From assembly GCF_014655595.1 (NCBI RefSeq), contig NZ_BNBL01000008.1, forward strand, positions 278,099 through 342,098: DNA of 64,000 nt, in the 5' to 3' direction. Both the position numbers and the translations under genes were made by a program. The DNA is from Streptomyces griseocarneus. GTDB lineage: Bacteria > Actinomycetota > Actinomycetes > Streptomycetales > Streptomycetaceae. Under the pieces are notes generated by a model. That model was given only the letters and a program-made list of their open reading frames with translations, had not been told where the DNA came from and did no database searches. This document shows positions 18,753 through 26,159 of this stretch, piece after piece. Within the stretch, counting starts at the first letter, position 1; every line of letters begins with the position of its first letter.

Positions 18753-19703
18753 CTACGCCCAGAGCTGGCCGTGCAGTGTCTCCACCGCCTCTTCGGTGGT
18801 GGCGGCGGTGTAGACGCCGGTGGAGAGGTACTTCCAGCCGCCGTCGGCCACGATGAAGGCGATGTCGGCGCTCTCCCCGGCGCGCACCGCCTTGCGGGCG
18901 ACGCCGAGCGCGGCGTGCAGCACCGCGCCCGTGGACACGCCCGCGAAGATGCCCTCCTCGGCGAGGAGTTCGCGGGTGCGACGGACGGCGTCCTCGGACC
19001 CCACGGAGAAGCGGGTGGTGAGGACGGACTCGTCGTAGAGCTCGGGCACGAAGCCCTCGTCGAGGTTGCGCAGGCCGTAGACGACGTCGTCGTAGCGCGG
19101 CTCGGCGGCCACGATCTGCACGCCGGGCCGGTGCTCGCGCAGATAGCGCCCCACGCCCATCAGGGTGCCGGTGGTGCCGAGGCCCGCCACGAAGTGGGTG
19201 ATCTCGGGGAGGTCGGCGAGGATCTCGGGGCCGGTGGTGGCGTAGTGGGCCCCGGCGTTGTCGGGGTTGCCGTACTGGTAGAGCATCACCCAGTCGGGGT
19301 GCTGCCCGGCCAGCTCCTTGGCCACCCGCACGGCGGTGTTGGAGCCGCCGGCGGCGGGCGAGGGAATGATCTCGGCGCTCCACATGGCGAGCAGCTGCCG
19401 CCGCTCCTCGCTGGTGTTCTCGGGCATCACGCACACCATGCGATAGCCCTTGAGCTTGGCGGCCATGGCGAGGGAGATGCCGGTGTTGCCAGAGGTGGGC
19501 TCGAGGATCGTGCAGCCCGGGGTGAGCCGGCCGGCCTTCTCCGCCTGTTCGATCATGTGGAGGGCGGGCCGGTCCTTGACCGATCCCGTGGGATTGCGGT
19601 CCTCCAGCTTCGCCCAGATCCGCACGAACGCGGACGGGGACAGGCGCGGCAGACGGACGAGCGGCGTGTTGCCGACCGCCGCGAGCGGCGACTCGTACCG
19701 CAT
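18753..19703 (-). CDS. cysM: CysO-dependent cysteine synthase
   Basis: A 316-residue PLP enzyme of the O-phosphoserine sulfhydrylase group. The PLP Lys43 lies in PTGSVKDRP, the substrate loop is EPTSGNTG (about 69-75), and the phosphate-binding loop is GLGTTGTLMG. It takes sulfide from thiocarboxylated CysO, encoded directly upstream, to make a CysO-Cys adduct. Its ATG overlaps the cysO stop as TGATG. The mec gene for adduct hydrolysis is the first gene of the set, so the whole CysO pathway is here. Confidence 0.94.
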   Translation of the reverse strand: MRYESPLAAVGNTPLVRLPRLSPSAFVRIWAKLEDRNPTGSVKDRPALHMIEQAEKAGRLTPGCTILEPTSGNTGISLAMAAKLKGYRMVCVMPENTSEERRQLLAMWSAEIIPSPAAGGSNTAVRVAKELAGQHPDWVMLYQYGNPDNAGAHYATTGPEILADLPEITHFVAGLGTTGTLMGVGRYLREHRPGVQIVAAEPRYDDVVYGLRNLDEGFVPELYDESVLTTRFSVGSEDAVRRTRELLAEEGIFAGVSTGAVLHAALGVARKAVRAGESADIAFIVADGGWKYLSTGVYTAATTEEAVETLHGQLWA

Positions 19704-19990
19704 CAGGCCTTGCCGCCGGCGACCGCCGGGAGGATGGTCACGCTGTCGCCGTCGCCGAGCTCGGTGGCGATGCCGGCCAGGAAGCGGACGTCCTCGTCGT
19801 TGAGGTAGACGTTCACGAAGCGGCGCAGCTCGCCGCCGGCGGCCTCGTCGACCAGGCGCTCACGGATGCCGGGGTGGCGGGCGTCGAGGTCCTTGAAGAG
19901 CTCGTCGATGGTGGCGCCGGCACCCTCGACGGCCTTCTTGCCGTCGGTGTAGGTGCGGAGGATGGTCGGGATGCGGACCTCGATGGCCAT
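19703..19990 (-). CDS. cysO: Sulfur-carrier protein CysO (ThiS/MoaD fold) with C-terminal GGKA
   Basis: A 95-residue ubiquitin-fold sulfur carrier: MAIEVRIPTILRTYTDG at the start, FVNVYLNDEDVRFL in the middle, and GDSVTILPAVAGG near the end. The C-terminal Gly-Gly that becomes a thiocarboxylate is followed by Lys-Ala, so the last two residues must be removed first. The Mec peptidase encoded upstream is the obvious candidate. The start at 19990 is chosen at the conserved N-terminus; an in-frame extension to 20065 has no support. Confidence 0.93.
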   Translation of the reverse strand: MAIEVRIPTILRTYTDGKKAVEGAGATIDELFKDLDARHPGIRERLVDEAAGGELRRFVNVYLNDEDVRFLAGIATELGDGDSVTILPAVAGGKA

Positions 19991-20129
19991 GGGAGTGCTC
20001 CTGTCGGAGTGCGGGGAGGTTCCTGCGGACGCCTGGGTGTTCTTGCGGGACAACCGTGGGCGCATCGTATCGATTCCCCGTGCGCCAGCCGTATGTTCGT
20101 CCCGGCATCCGGACGACCGGTCTCACTGG

Positions 20130-20552
20130 TCAGTACGCGGCGACGACCCGGACCTCCTCCTCGGTGATCTCGCCGTCCACGATCCGGAACGACCGGAACT
20201 GGAAGGGGCCCGCACCGTCGGCGTCCGCGGTGGACACCAGGACGTAGTGGGCGCCGGGCTCGTTGGCGTAGGTCACGTCGGTGCGGGAGGGATAGGCCTC
20301 GGTGGCGGTGTGCGAGTGGTAGATGACCACGGGCTCCTCGTCGCGGTCGTCCATCTCACGGTAGAGCCTGAGCAGGTCCGTGGAGTCGAACTCGTAGAAG
20401 GTGGGCGAACGCGCCGCGTTGAGCATCGGGACGAACCGCTCGGGGCGGCCGCTGCCGGCCGGCCCGGCGACCACGCCGCACGCCTCGTCGGGGTGGTCGG
20501 CCCGGGCGTGCTCGACGATCCGGTCGTGGAGGTCCTGTGTGATGGTCAGCAT
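20130..20552 (-). CDS. mec: JAMM/MPN+ metallopeptidase of the CysO pathway
   Basis: A 140-residue zinc peptidase. The JAMM motif is complete: His79-Ser-His81, seven residues, Ser89-Arg-Thr-Asp92, with Glu24 (DEACGVV) as the likely catalytic acid. In M. tuberculosis Mec releases cysteine from CysO-Cys. Here it would also be needed to trim the two residues after Gly-Gly of CysO. The ATG at 20552 is preferred over one at 20585. It is separated from cysO by 139 bp, so cysO-cysM may have a promoter of their own. Confidence 0.93.
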   Translation of the reverse strand: MLTITQDLHDRIVEHARADHPDEACGVVAGPAGSGRPERFVPMLNAARSPTFYEFDSTDLLRLYREMDDRDEEPVVIYHSHTATEAYPSRTDVTYANEPGAHYVLVSTADADGAGPFQFRSFRIVDGEITEEEVRVVAAY

Positions 20553-20571
20553 GCGGGCCAGGATAAGCACA

Positions 20572-20608
20572 GAGCCCGCCCGCACCCTTGAGGGGTGCGG
20601 ACGGGCTC
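20572..20608 (-). terminator. Hairpin terminator after the amino acid permease gene
   Basis: A 16-bp stem with one mismatch, GAGCCCGCCCGCACCC against GGGTGCGGACGGGCTC. It lies 26 nt past the permease stop and upstream of mec. Confidence 0.75.
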
Positions 20609-20633
20609 CTGGGCGGCACGCGCCGGGCGCGGG

Positions 20634-22082
20634 CTACTCGCTGAGCGAGTAGTCCTTGCGCTCGAACGCCTGCGGGTTGCGCTTCTTGAGGACCAGGTAG
20701 GAGACCCACATGATCGCGGCCCAGCCGGGGGCGCAGTACAGCGAGATCCGCGCGTCCTTGTCGATGCCCATGAGCACGATCACCATGCCGATGAAGGCCA
20801 GGGCGAACAGGCTGGTCCAGGGCGCACCCGGGGCCTTGAGCTCGGACTGGGGCAGCTCGCCGCGGTCCGCCTTGCGGCGGTAGCGGAGCTGGGCGACGAG
20901 GATCATGATCCACGCCCACATGCCGGAGATGGTCGCGAAGGAGACGACGTAGTTGAACGCCTCGCCCGGCCACTGGTAGTTGATCCACACACCGACGAGC
21001 ATCAGCGCGGCGGAGAAGGTGGTGCCGCGCAGCGGCAGGCCCTTCTTGGTGAGCTGGCCGAAGAACTTCGGGCCCTGGCCGTTGAGCGCCAGGTCACGCA
21101 GCATGCGGCCGGTGGAGTACATGCCGGAGTTGCAGGAGGACAGCGCCGCGGTGAGGACCACGAAGTTGACGATTCCGGCACCGGCCGGCAGGCCGATCTT
21201 GGCGAAGGCCGCCACGAAGGGGCTCACGCCGGGCATGAACTCGGTCCACGGCACCACGGACAGGATGATGATCAGGGCGCCGACGTAGAAGACGGCGATG
21301 CGCCACGGCACGGTGTTGATGGCCTTGGGCAGCGTCTTCTTGGGGTCGGCGGCCTCGCCCGCGGTGACGCCGACGAGCTCGACGGCGAGGAAGGCGAACA
21401 TCACGATCTGCAGGGTCATCAGCGTGCCGCCGATGCCCTTGGGGAAGAACCCGCCGTGGTCCCACAGGAGGCTGAAGGAAGCCGTGTCGCCGGCGTCCGA
21501 GAAGCCGAGCGTGATGACGCCGATGCCGATCAGGATCATGCCGATGATGGCGGTGACCTTGACCATCGAGAACCAGAACTCCAGCTCACCGAAGAGCTTC
21601 ACGGAGATCAGGTTGGCGAAGTAGAGGATGACCGTGAAGACCAGTGCCGCGACCCATTGTGGGATCGACTTGTTCCAGTACTGGACGTACGTGGCCGCCG
21701 CTGTGACCTCGGTGATGCCGGTGACGACCCAGAAGAGCCAGTACGTCCATCCGGTCACATAGCCCCAGAAGGGACCGAGGAACTCTCGGGCGTAGTCCGA
21801 GAAGGAGCCCGACACCGGGCGGTACATGAGCAGCTCACCGAGCGCTCGCATGATGAAGAAGATGACCAGGCCAGCAATTGCGTAGGCCAGGATCAGGCTG
21901 GGTCCGGCCTTCGATATCGCCTTGCCCGCGCCCAGGAACAGGCCGGTGCCGATGGCGCCACCAATGGCGATCATCTGAATCTGTCGGTTACCGAGTCCCC
22001 GCTCGTAACCCTCGGAAGCTTCCTTGCCGCTTCCCTCTCCGTCCCGCACTGCGGTGCGGTCGGCGACCTGCTCAGAGGTCAT
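20634..22082 (-). CDS. APC-superfamily amino acid permease
   Basis: A 482-residue, 12-helix importer of the AAT family (GabP/AnsP/CycA-like). Conserved blocks are GLGNRQIQMIAIGGAIGTGLFLGAG at the first helix, RALGELL, SGSFSDYAREFLGP, AFLAVELVGVTAGEAADP and the SSCNSGMYSTGRML segment. The hydrophilic N-terminus is about 30 residues. GGAGAAAGG precedes the ATG at 22082. A perfect 9-bp inverted repeat lies just upstream in the leader. The amino acid cannot be fixed from sequence. Confidence 0.92.
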   Translation of the reverse strand: MTSEQVADRTAVRDGEGSGKEASEGYERGLGNRQIQMIAIGGAIGTGLFLGAGKAISKAGPSLILAYAIAGLVIFFIMRALGELLMYRPVSGSFSDYAREFLGPFWGYVTGWTYWLFWVVTGITEVTAAATYVQYWNKSIPQWVAALVFTVILYFANLISVKLFGELEFWFSMVKVTAIIGMILIGIGVITLGFSDAGDTASFSLLWDHGGFFPKGIGGTLMTLQIVMFAFLAVELVGVTAGEAADPKKTLPKAINTVPWRIAVFYVGALIIILSVVPWTEFMPGVSPFVAAFAKIGLPAGAGIVNFVVLTAALSSCNSGMYSTGRMLRDLALNGQGPKFFGQLTKKGLPLRGTTFSAALMLVGVWINYQWPGEAFNYVVSFATISGMWAWIMILVAQLRYRRKADRGELPQSELKAPGAPWTSLFALAFIGMVIVLMGIDKDARISLYCAPGWAAIMWVSYLVLKKRNPQAFERKDYSLSE

Positions 22083-22456
22083 GGTGGTGCGCCTTTCTCC
22101 ATACCGATCCGGTTGCTCCGGATCGGGTTCCGATCCCCCCGGATGGAGTCCTGCTCAGCGCCGACGGTCGGTCGGCTAGCGCTTCCGCTGCGACAGGGGT
22201 GGCGTCGCAGAGGCAGGTCGGCAAGAAGTATCACGTGTAAAGATGAGATCATCGGCGTGCTTGTGGCGCACGGCACAAAAAAATCCGGACACAAGTGATC
22301 TGGGCCACCAATAGCCGCGACCACGGTGACTCGATCGTTATCCGGATTTGCGGGTCCGCTGAGCGAACGGGGCCGGAAGGGCCCTGGAACAGCCCGTTCC
22401 CCTTGTTTCGGGCCATCGGGCCGCCGGGGGACCGGGCCGCGAGCGGAATCAGGCCT
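22083..22456 (-). promoter_or_regulatory. 374-bp gene-free region: permease leader hairpin and clpS-DUF2017 terminator
   Basis: No convincing gene is seen. At 22104-22126 a perfect 9-bp inverted repeat (CCGATCCGG, 5-nt loop) lies about 22 nt before the permease start and could form a leader hairpin or be an operator. At 22365-22399 GAACGGG/CCCGTTC with an inner GGGCC/GGCCC stem is a plausible terminator for the DUF2017 gene. The middle is unusually A/T-rich (an A7 run near 22276) and probably holds the permease promoter. Confidence 0.55.
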
Positions 22457-23050
22457 TCAGGCCATCAGCGCCTCGACGAGCGTCTCCTGCAGCCCGCCGA
22501 GCCAGAGGTAGGCCATGACCATCGGCTTGCGCGGGTCCTCGTCCGGCAGCCGGAACAGCGCGTCACCGTCGTCCTCGTTCGTGATCTCCAGCCGGGCGCC
22601 GATGGTCAGCCGGAGGTCGTTGAGGGTGCCGAGCCACCGCGCGCAGTCCTCGGGCGTCAGCCGGAGCACCGCGGCACTGTCGCCCGCCACGGACAGCGAG
22701 TCCAGCGAGCGGACCATGCCCAGGGCGTCCTCGCGCTTGCGCGTGCGCAGGTCGTTCTCGGTGTAGCGGCGGAATTCGGCGGAGTGCGCGCGCTCCTGCC
22801 GGTCCTGCTCCTTGTCCGGGTCGCCGTAGGCGTCGGGGAACAGCCGGGCCAGGGCCGGGTCGGCCGGGGGCTCGCTGGGGCCCTCCGCGAACAGCCGGGC
22901 CAGCGGGTCGGCGGCGTCCGGGCCCCCGTCGTCACCCGGGCCGATCAGCTCCAGGAGCTGCACGGCCAGGCTGCGCAGGATGGAGACCTCGACCTCGTCC
23001 AGGGCGACGGCCGCCCCGCCGCCGGCCAGCGGCTCGAAGTGCCCGGCCAT
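22457..23050 (-). CDS. DUF2017 domain protein
   Basis: A 197-residue acidic protein of the actinobacterial DUF2017 family, which is almost always encoded directly after clpS. Visible family features are VALDEVEVSILRSLAVQLLELI near the N-terminus, DPLARLFPDAY, EFRRYTENDLRTRKREDA, and MAYLWLGGLQETLVEAL at the end. The ATG at 23050 overlaps the clpS stop as TGATG, so both are made from one message. Function is unknown; a link to ClpS/ClpCP proteolysis is inferred from the conserved pairing. Confidence 0.9.
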   Translation of the reverse strand: MAGHFEPLAGGGAAVALDEVEVSILRSLAVQLLELIGPGDDGGPDAADPLARLFAEGPSEPPADPALARLFPDAYGDPDKEQDRQERAHSAEFRRYTENDLRTRKREDALGMVRSLDSLSVAGDSAAVLRLTPEDCARWLGTLNDLRLTIGARLEITNEDDGDALFRLPDEDPRKPMVMAYLWLGGLQETLVEALMA

Positions 23051-23352
23051 CAACGGTCCTGCGACAGCGTCGCCCAGAGCCCGTAGCCGTGCATCGCCTG
23101 CACGTCGCGCTCCATCTCCTCGCGGCTGCCGCTGGAGACCGTCGCACGGCCCTTGTGGTGGACGTCGAGCATCAGCCGGTGCGCCTTGTCCTTGGAGTAG
23201 CCGAAGTAGGCCTGGAACACATACGTCACATAACTCATGAGGTTGACGGGGTCGTTGTGAACCAGGGTCACCCATGGAACATCGGGTTCGGTCACCGCGA
23301 AGGGCGACTCACCCGTTTCGGGCCGTTCGATCTCGACCGGTGCAACACTCAC
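23050..23352 (-). CDS. clpS: ClpS adaptor for N-degron recognition
   Basis: A 100-residue adaptor that delivers proteins with destabilising N-terminal residues to ClpA/ClpC-ClpP. The core VTLVHNDPVNLMSYVTYVFQAYFGYSKDKA, with the Asn-Asp pair of the N-degron pocket, and HHKGRATVSSGSREEMERDV are intact. The GTG at 23352 gives the usual length; a longer frame to 23478 has no support. First gene of the clpS-DUF2017 pair, divergent from pncB. Confidence 0.94.
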   Translation of the reverse strand: MSVAPVEIERPETGESPFAVTEPDVPWVTLVHNDPVNLMSYVTYVFQAYFGYSKDKAHRLMLDVHHKGRATVSSGSREEMERDVQAMHGYGLWATLSQDR

Positions 23353-23577
23353 GCGCGCTCCATGGATCGCTTCTCCGCCCGCGAGGCGCGAGTGCGGGTT
23401 GAGATCTTCTGCGGCCCGGCGGCCTCGCGTGCGTCGCTCACGTATCCATGCTGCCACTCGCACCCCCCGCCCGCACAAACGGGGTCCGGGTTTCGCACAC
23501 AGGCCCGAGCAGGGGTTCCGTAGATCACGTCCCAGAAATCGTCACTCTGACGAGATCTGGGGGTAGCATCTGGTGCC

Positions 23578-24906
23578 ATGAACGCTGCGGACCTGAGGCT
23601 CCCGGTGGACGTTCCATCGACGGCCCTCTTCACCGACCGGTACGAACTCACGATGCTGCAGGGTGCGCTGCGGTCGGGCACCGCCGACCGCCGCTCGGTC
23701 TTCGAGGTCTTCACCCGCCGCCTGCCCGAGGGCCGGCGCTACGGCGTCGTGGCGGGCACCGGCCGGGTCCTGGACGCCGTGGAGAACTTCCGCTTCGACA
23801 GCGGCGTGCTGGACTTCCTCGCCGAGCAGCGGATCGTGGACGAGCCGACCCTCGCCTGGCTGGCCGACTACCGCTTCCGGGGCGACATCTGGGGCTACCC
23901 CGAGGGCGAGGTCTACTTCCCCGGCTCCCCCGTCCTGCGCGTCGAGGGCACCTTCGCCGAGGCGGTGCTGCTCGAGACCGTGATCCTCTCGATCCTCAAC
24001 CACGACTCCGCCGTCGCCGCGGCCGCCTCGCGGATGGCGGTGGCGGCGGGCGACAGGCCGCTGATCGAGATGGGCGCGCGCCGCACCCACGAGCTGGCGG
24101 CCGTGGCCGCCTCCCGCGCGGCGTACGTGGGCGGGTTCTCCTCCACCTCCGACCTCGCCGCGGGCTTCCGCTACAGCATCCCGACGGTCGGCACCAGTGC
24201 GCACGCGTTCACCCTCGTGCACGACAGCGAGCGGGACGCCTTCACCGCCCAGGTCGACTCGCTCGGCGCGGGCACGACGCTGCTGGTGGACACCTACGAC
24301 GTCACCGAGGCGGTCCGGCTGGCCGTGGAGGTGGCCGGGAAGGACCTCGGCGCGGTCCGGATCGACTCCGGCGACCTGCTGCTGCTCGCCCACCGCGTCC
24401 GGCAGCAGCTGGACGACCTGGGCGCGAAGGACACCCGCATCGTGGTCACCAGCGACCTGGACGAGTACGCCATCGCCTCGCTGGCCGCCGCCCCCGTGGA
24501 CGCCTACGGCGTCGGCACCCAGCTGGTGACCGGCAGCGGCCACCCCACCTGCTCGATGGTCTACAAGCTCGTCGCCCGCGCGGACGCCCCCGGCCCGGAC
24601 GCCCCGCTGCGGCCCGTCGCCAAGAAGTCGATGGGCGGCAAGACCTCCCTCGGCGGCCGCAAGTGGGCCGCGCGCCGCGCCGACGCGTCCGGCGTGGCGG
24701 AGGCGGAGGTCGTGGGCACCGGCGAGGTCCCGGCGGAGCTGGCGGAGCGGCAGCTGCTCGTGGAGCTGGTCCGGGGCGGCGAGGTCGTGGCCCGCGAGCC
24801 CCTGGACGCGGCGCGCGACCGCCACGCCGCGGCGCGCGGGGCGCTGCCGATGTCGGCGACGCAGCTCTCGCGGGGCGAGCCCGTGCTGCCCACGGAATAC
24901 CTCTGA
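23578..24906 (+). CDS. pncB: Nicotinate phosphoribosyltransferase
   Basis: A 442-residue enzyme making nicotinate mononucleotide from nicotinate and PRPP in NAD salvage. Typical blocks are ALFTDRYELTMLQGAL at the N-terminus, FSSTSDLAAGFRYSIPTVGTSAHAF with the autophosphorylated-His region, LVDTYDV, VRIDSGDL and YGVGTQLVTG. The ATG at 23578 matches the expected N-terminus. The nicotinamidase that produces its substrate is encoded 151 bp downstream on the same strand. Confidence 0.95.
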   Translation: MNAADLRLPVDVPSTALFTDRYELTMLQGALRSGTADRRSVFEVFTRRLPEGRRYGVVAGTGRVLDAVENFRFDSGVLDFLAEQRIVDEPTLAWLADYRFRGDIWGYPEGEVYFPGSPVLRVEGTFAEAVLLETVILSILNHDSAVAAAASRMAVAAGDRPLIEMGARRTHELAAVAASRAAYVGGFSSTSDLAAGFRYSIPTVGTSAHAFTLVHDSERDAFTAQVDSLGAGTTLLVDTYDVTEAVRLAVEVAGKDLGAVRIDSGDLLLLAHRVRQQLDDLGAKDTRIVVTSDLDEYAIASLAAAPVDAYGVGTQLVTGSGHPTCSMVYKLVARADAPGPDAPLRPVAKKSMGGKTSLGGRKWAARRADASGVAEAEVVGTGEVPAELAERQLLVELVRGGEVVAREPLDAARDRHAAARGALPMSATQLSRGEPVLPTEYL

Positions 24907-25057
24907 GGCGTTCCGCGGGCGCGCCGGGAACACCCCTGACGGAATACCTCCGGGCGCGCCCGAGTGCCCCTCCCGTTACGCAATCCGAGTCACTACCCTC
25001 GGTCACACAGGGTTGATCGCGTCGTCGGCCGAGGGCCCCACACAAAGGATCTGCACC

Positions 25058-25651
25058 ATGAACCGTGCACTGATCATCGTCGACGTGCAGAACGACTTCT
25101 GCGAAGGCGGCAGCCTCGCGGTGGCCGGCGGCGCCGACGTGGCCGCGGCCATAACCGACCTGGTGGGCGAGGCGCAGGCCGGCTACGCCCACGTCGTGGC
25201 CACCCGCGACTTCCACGTGGACCCCGGGGACCACTTCGCCGAGCGCCCCGACTACGAGAAGTCCTGGCCCGCCCACTGCGTGGCGGGCACGGAGGGCAGC
25301 GGCTTCCACCCCAACTTCGCGCCCGTCATCGCCTCCGGCGCGGTCGCGGCCGTCTTCGACAAGGGCGCCCACGCGGCCGCGTACAGCGGCTTCGAGGGCA
25401 CGGACGAGAACGGCACACCGCTGGCGGACTGGCTGCGCGAGCGGGGGGTGACCGAGGTGGACGTGGTGGGCATCGCCACCGACCACTGCGTACGGGCCAC
25501 CGCCCTGGACGCCCGGCGGCACGGCTTCGCCACCCACGTGCTGCTCGACCTGACCGCCGGCGTCGCCCCGCACACCACCCAGCGGGCGCTGGAGGAGCTG
25601 CGGGAGGCCGGGGTGGAGCTCAGCGGCAAGCCGGTGGTCCAGGGCGGCTGA
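25058..25651 (+). CDS. pncA: Nicotinamidase (isochorismatase-like hydrolase)
   Basis: A 197-residue amidase converting nicotinamide to nicotinate. The catalytic triad is Asp9 (IVDVQND), Lys102 (FDKG) and Cys144 (ATDHCV), with the cis-peptide GIATDHCVRAT loop and metal ligands in RDFHVDP. The ATG at 25058 follows AAAGGAT. Together with pncB it completes nicotinamide salvage. Such enzymes can also deaminate pyrazinamide. Confidence 0.94.
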   Translation: MNRALIIVDVQNDFCEGGSLAVAGGADVAAAITDLVGEAQAGYAHVVATRDFHVDPGDHFAERPDYEKSWPAHCVAGTEGSGFHPNFAPVIASGAVAAVFDKGAHAAAYSGFEGTDENGTPLADWLRERGVTEVDVVGIATDHCVRATALDARRHGFATHVLLDLTAGVAPHTTQRALEELREAGVELSGKPVVQGG

Positions 25652-25678
25652 CGGCCCCCACAGGGCCGTGCGGGGCCC

Positions 25679-26011
25679 TCAGGCGGCGCCGGCGGGCCTG
25701 CCCCGCAGCAGGCTGGCGATCGGGTGCCAGGACTCGGTGTCGTCCTCGGGGACGGACCGCCAGACCACCCCGTCCGGGTGGTGCAGCACGGCGGTGATCT
25801 CGTCGGGCAGGGGCGGCTCGGTGTTGCCCCGCAGGTAGACGGCGCGCATCCCCAGATTGCGCAGCCGGGTCAGGGCCCGGGCGCGGTTGGCGGCGTGGAC
25901 CAGGACGCGGACGCGTGCTCCCGGGCGGGGGCCGTCGTCCGGCGGCACGGTCAGCGACAGGGCGACGACGACGGTGCCGTCGGGGAGCCGGGCGAACCCA
26001 CCACCTGCCAT
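25679..26011 (-). CDS. Hypothetical protein, about 110 residues
   Basis: The frame gives a compact alpha/beta protein (VVVALSLTV, ARVRVLVHAANRARALTRLRNLGMRAVYLRG, ITAVLHHPDGVVWR) without membrane segments. I do not recognise the family. Codon use is Streptomyces-like. The start could be the ATG at 26020 or 26011; a GGGAGG is badly spaced for the first but about 10 nt from the second, which I prefer. It is convergent with pncA, 27 bp apart, and has no evident functional partner. Confidence 0.7.
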   Translation of the reverse strand: MAGGGFARLPDGTVVVALSLTVPPDDGPRPGARVRVLVHAANRARALTRLRNLGMRAVYLRGNTEPPLPDEITAVLHHPDGVVWRSVPEDDTESWHPIASLLRGRPAGAA

Positions 26012-26077
26012 CCGCCTCATGCCTCCCTTGTGAATAAGGGTGTCGATAAGACCATCATGAGAGGCATTGTCGAGCCG

Positions 26078-26111
26078 ACCGGCCGCCGCCCGCCAGGGGG
26101 CGACGGCCGGT
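26078..26111 (-). terminator. Hairpin terminator after the M6 protease gene
   Basis: ACCGGCCG pairs with CGGCCGGT around a G/C-rich inner loop that can pair further. It lies about 50 nt past the stop of the protease gene. Confidence 0.5.
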
Positions 26112-26159
26112 ACGGTCCTGACCTGCGGCGCGGTCGCGGTGCTCGCGCCTACCGGTGGG

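Noticed and set aside
24893..24950. ACGGAATACCTC repeated at and just after the pncB stop
   Set aside because: Twelve bases only, one copy is coding; too short to support a duplication claim.
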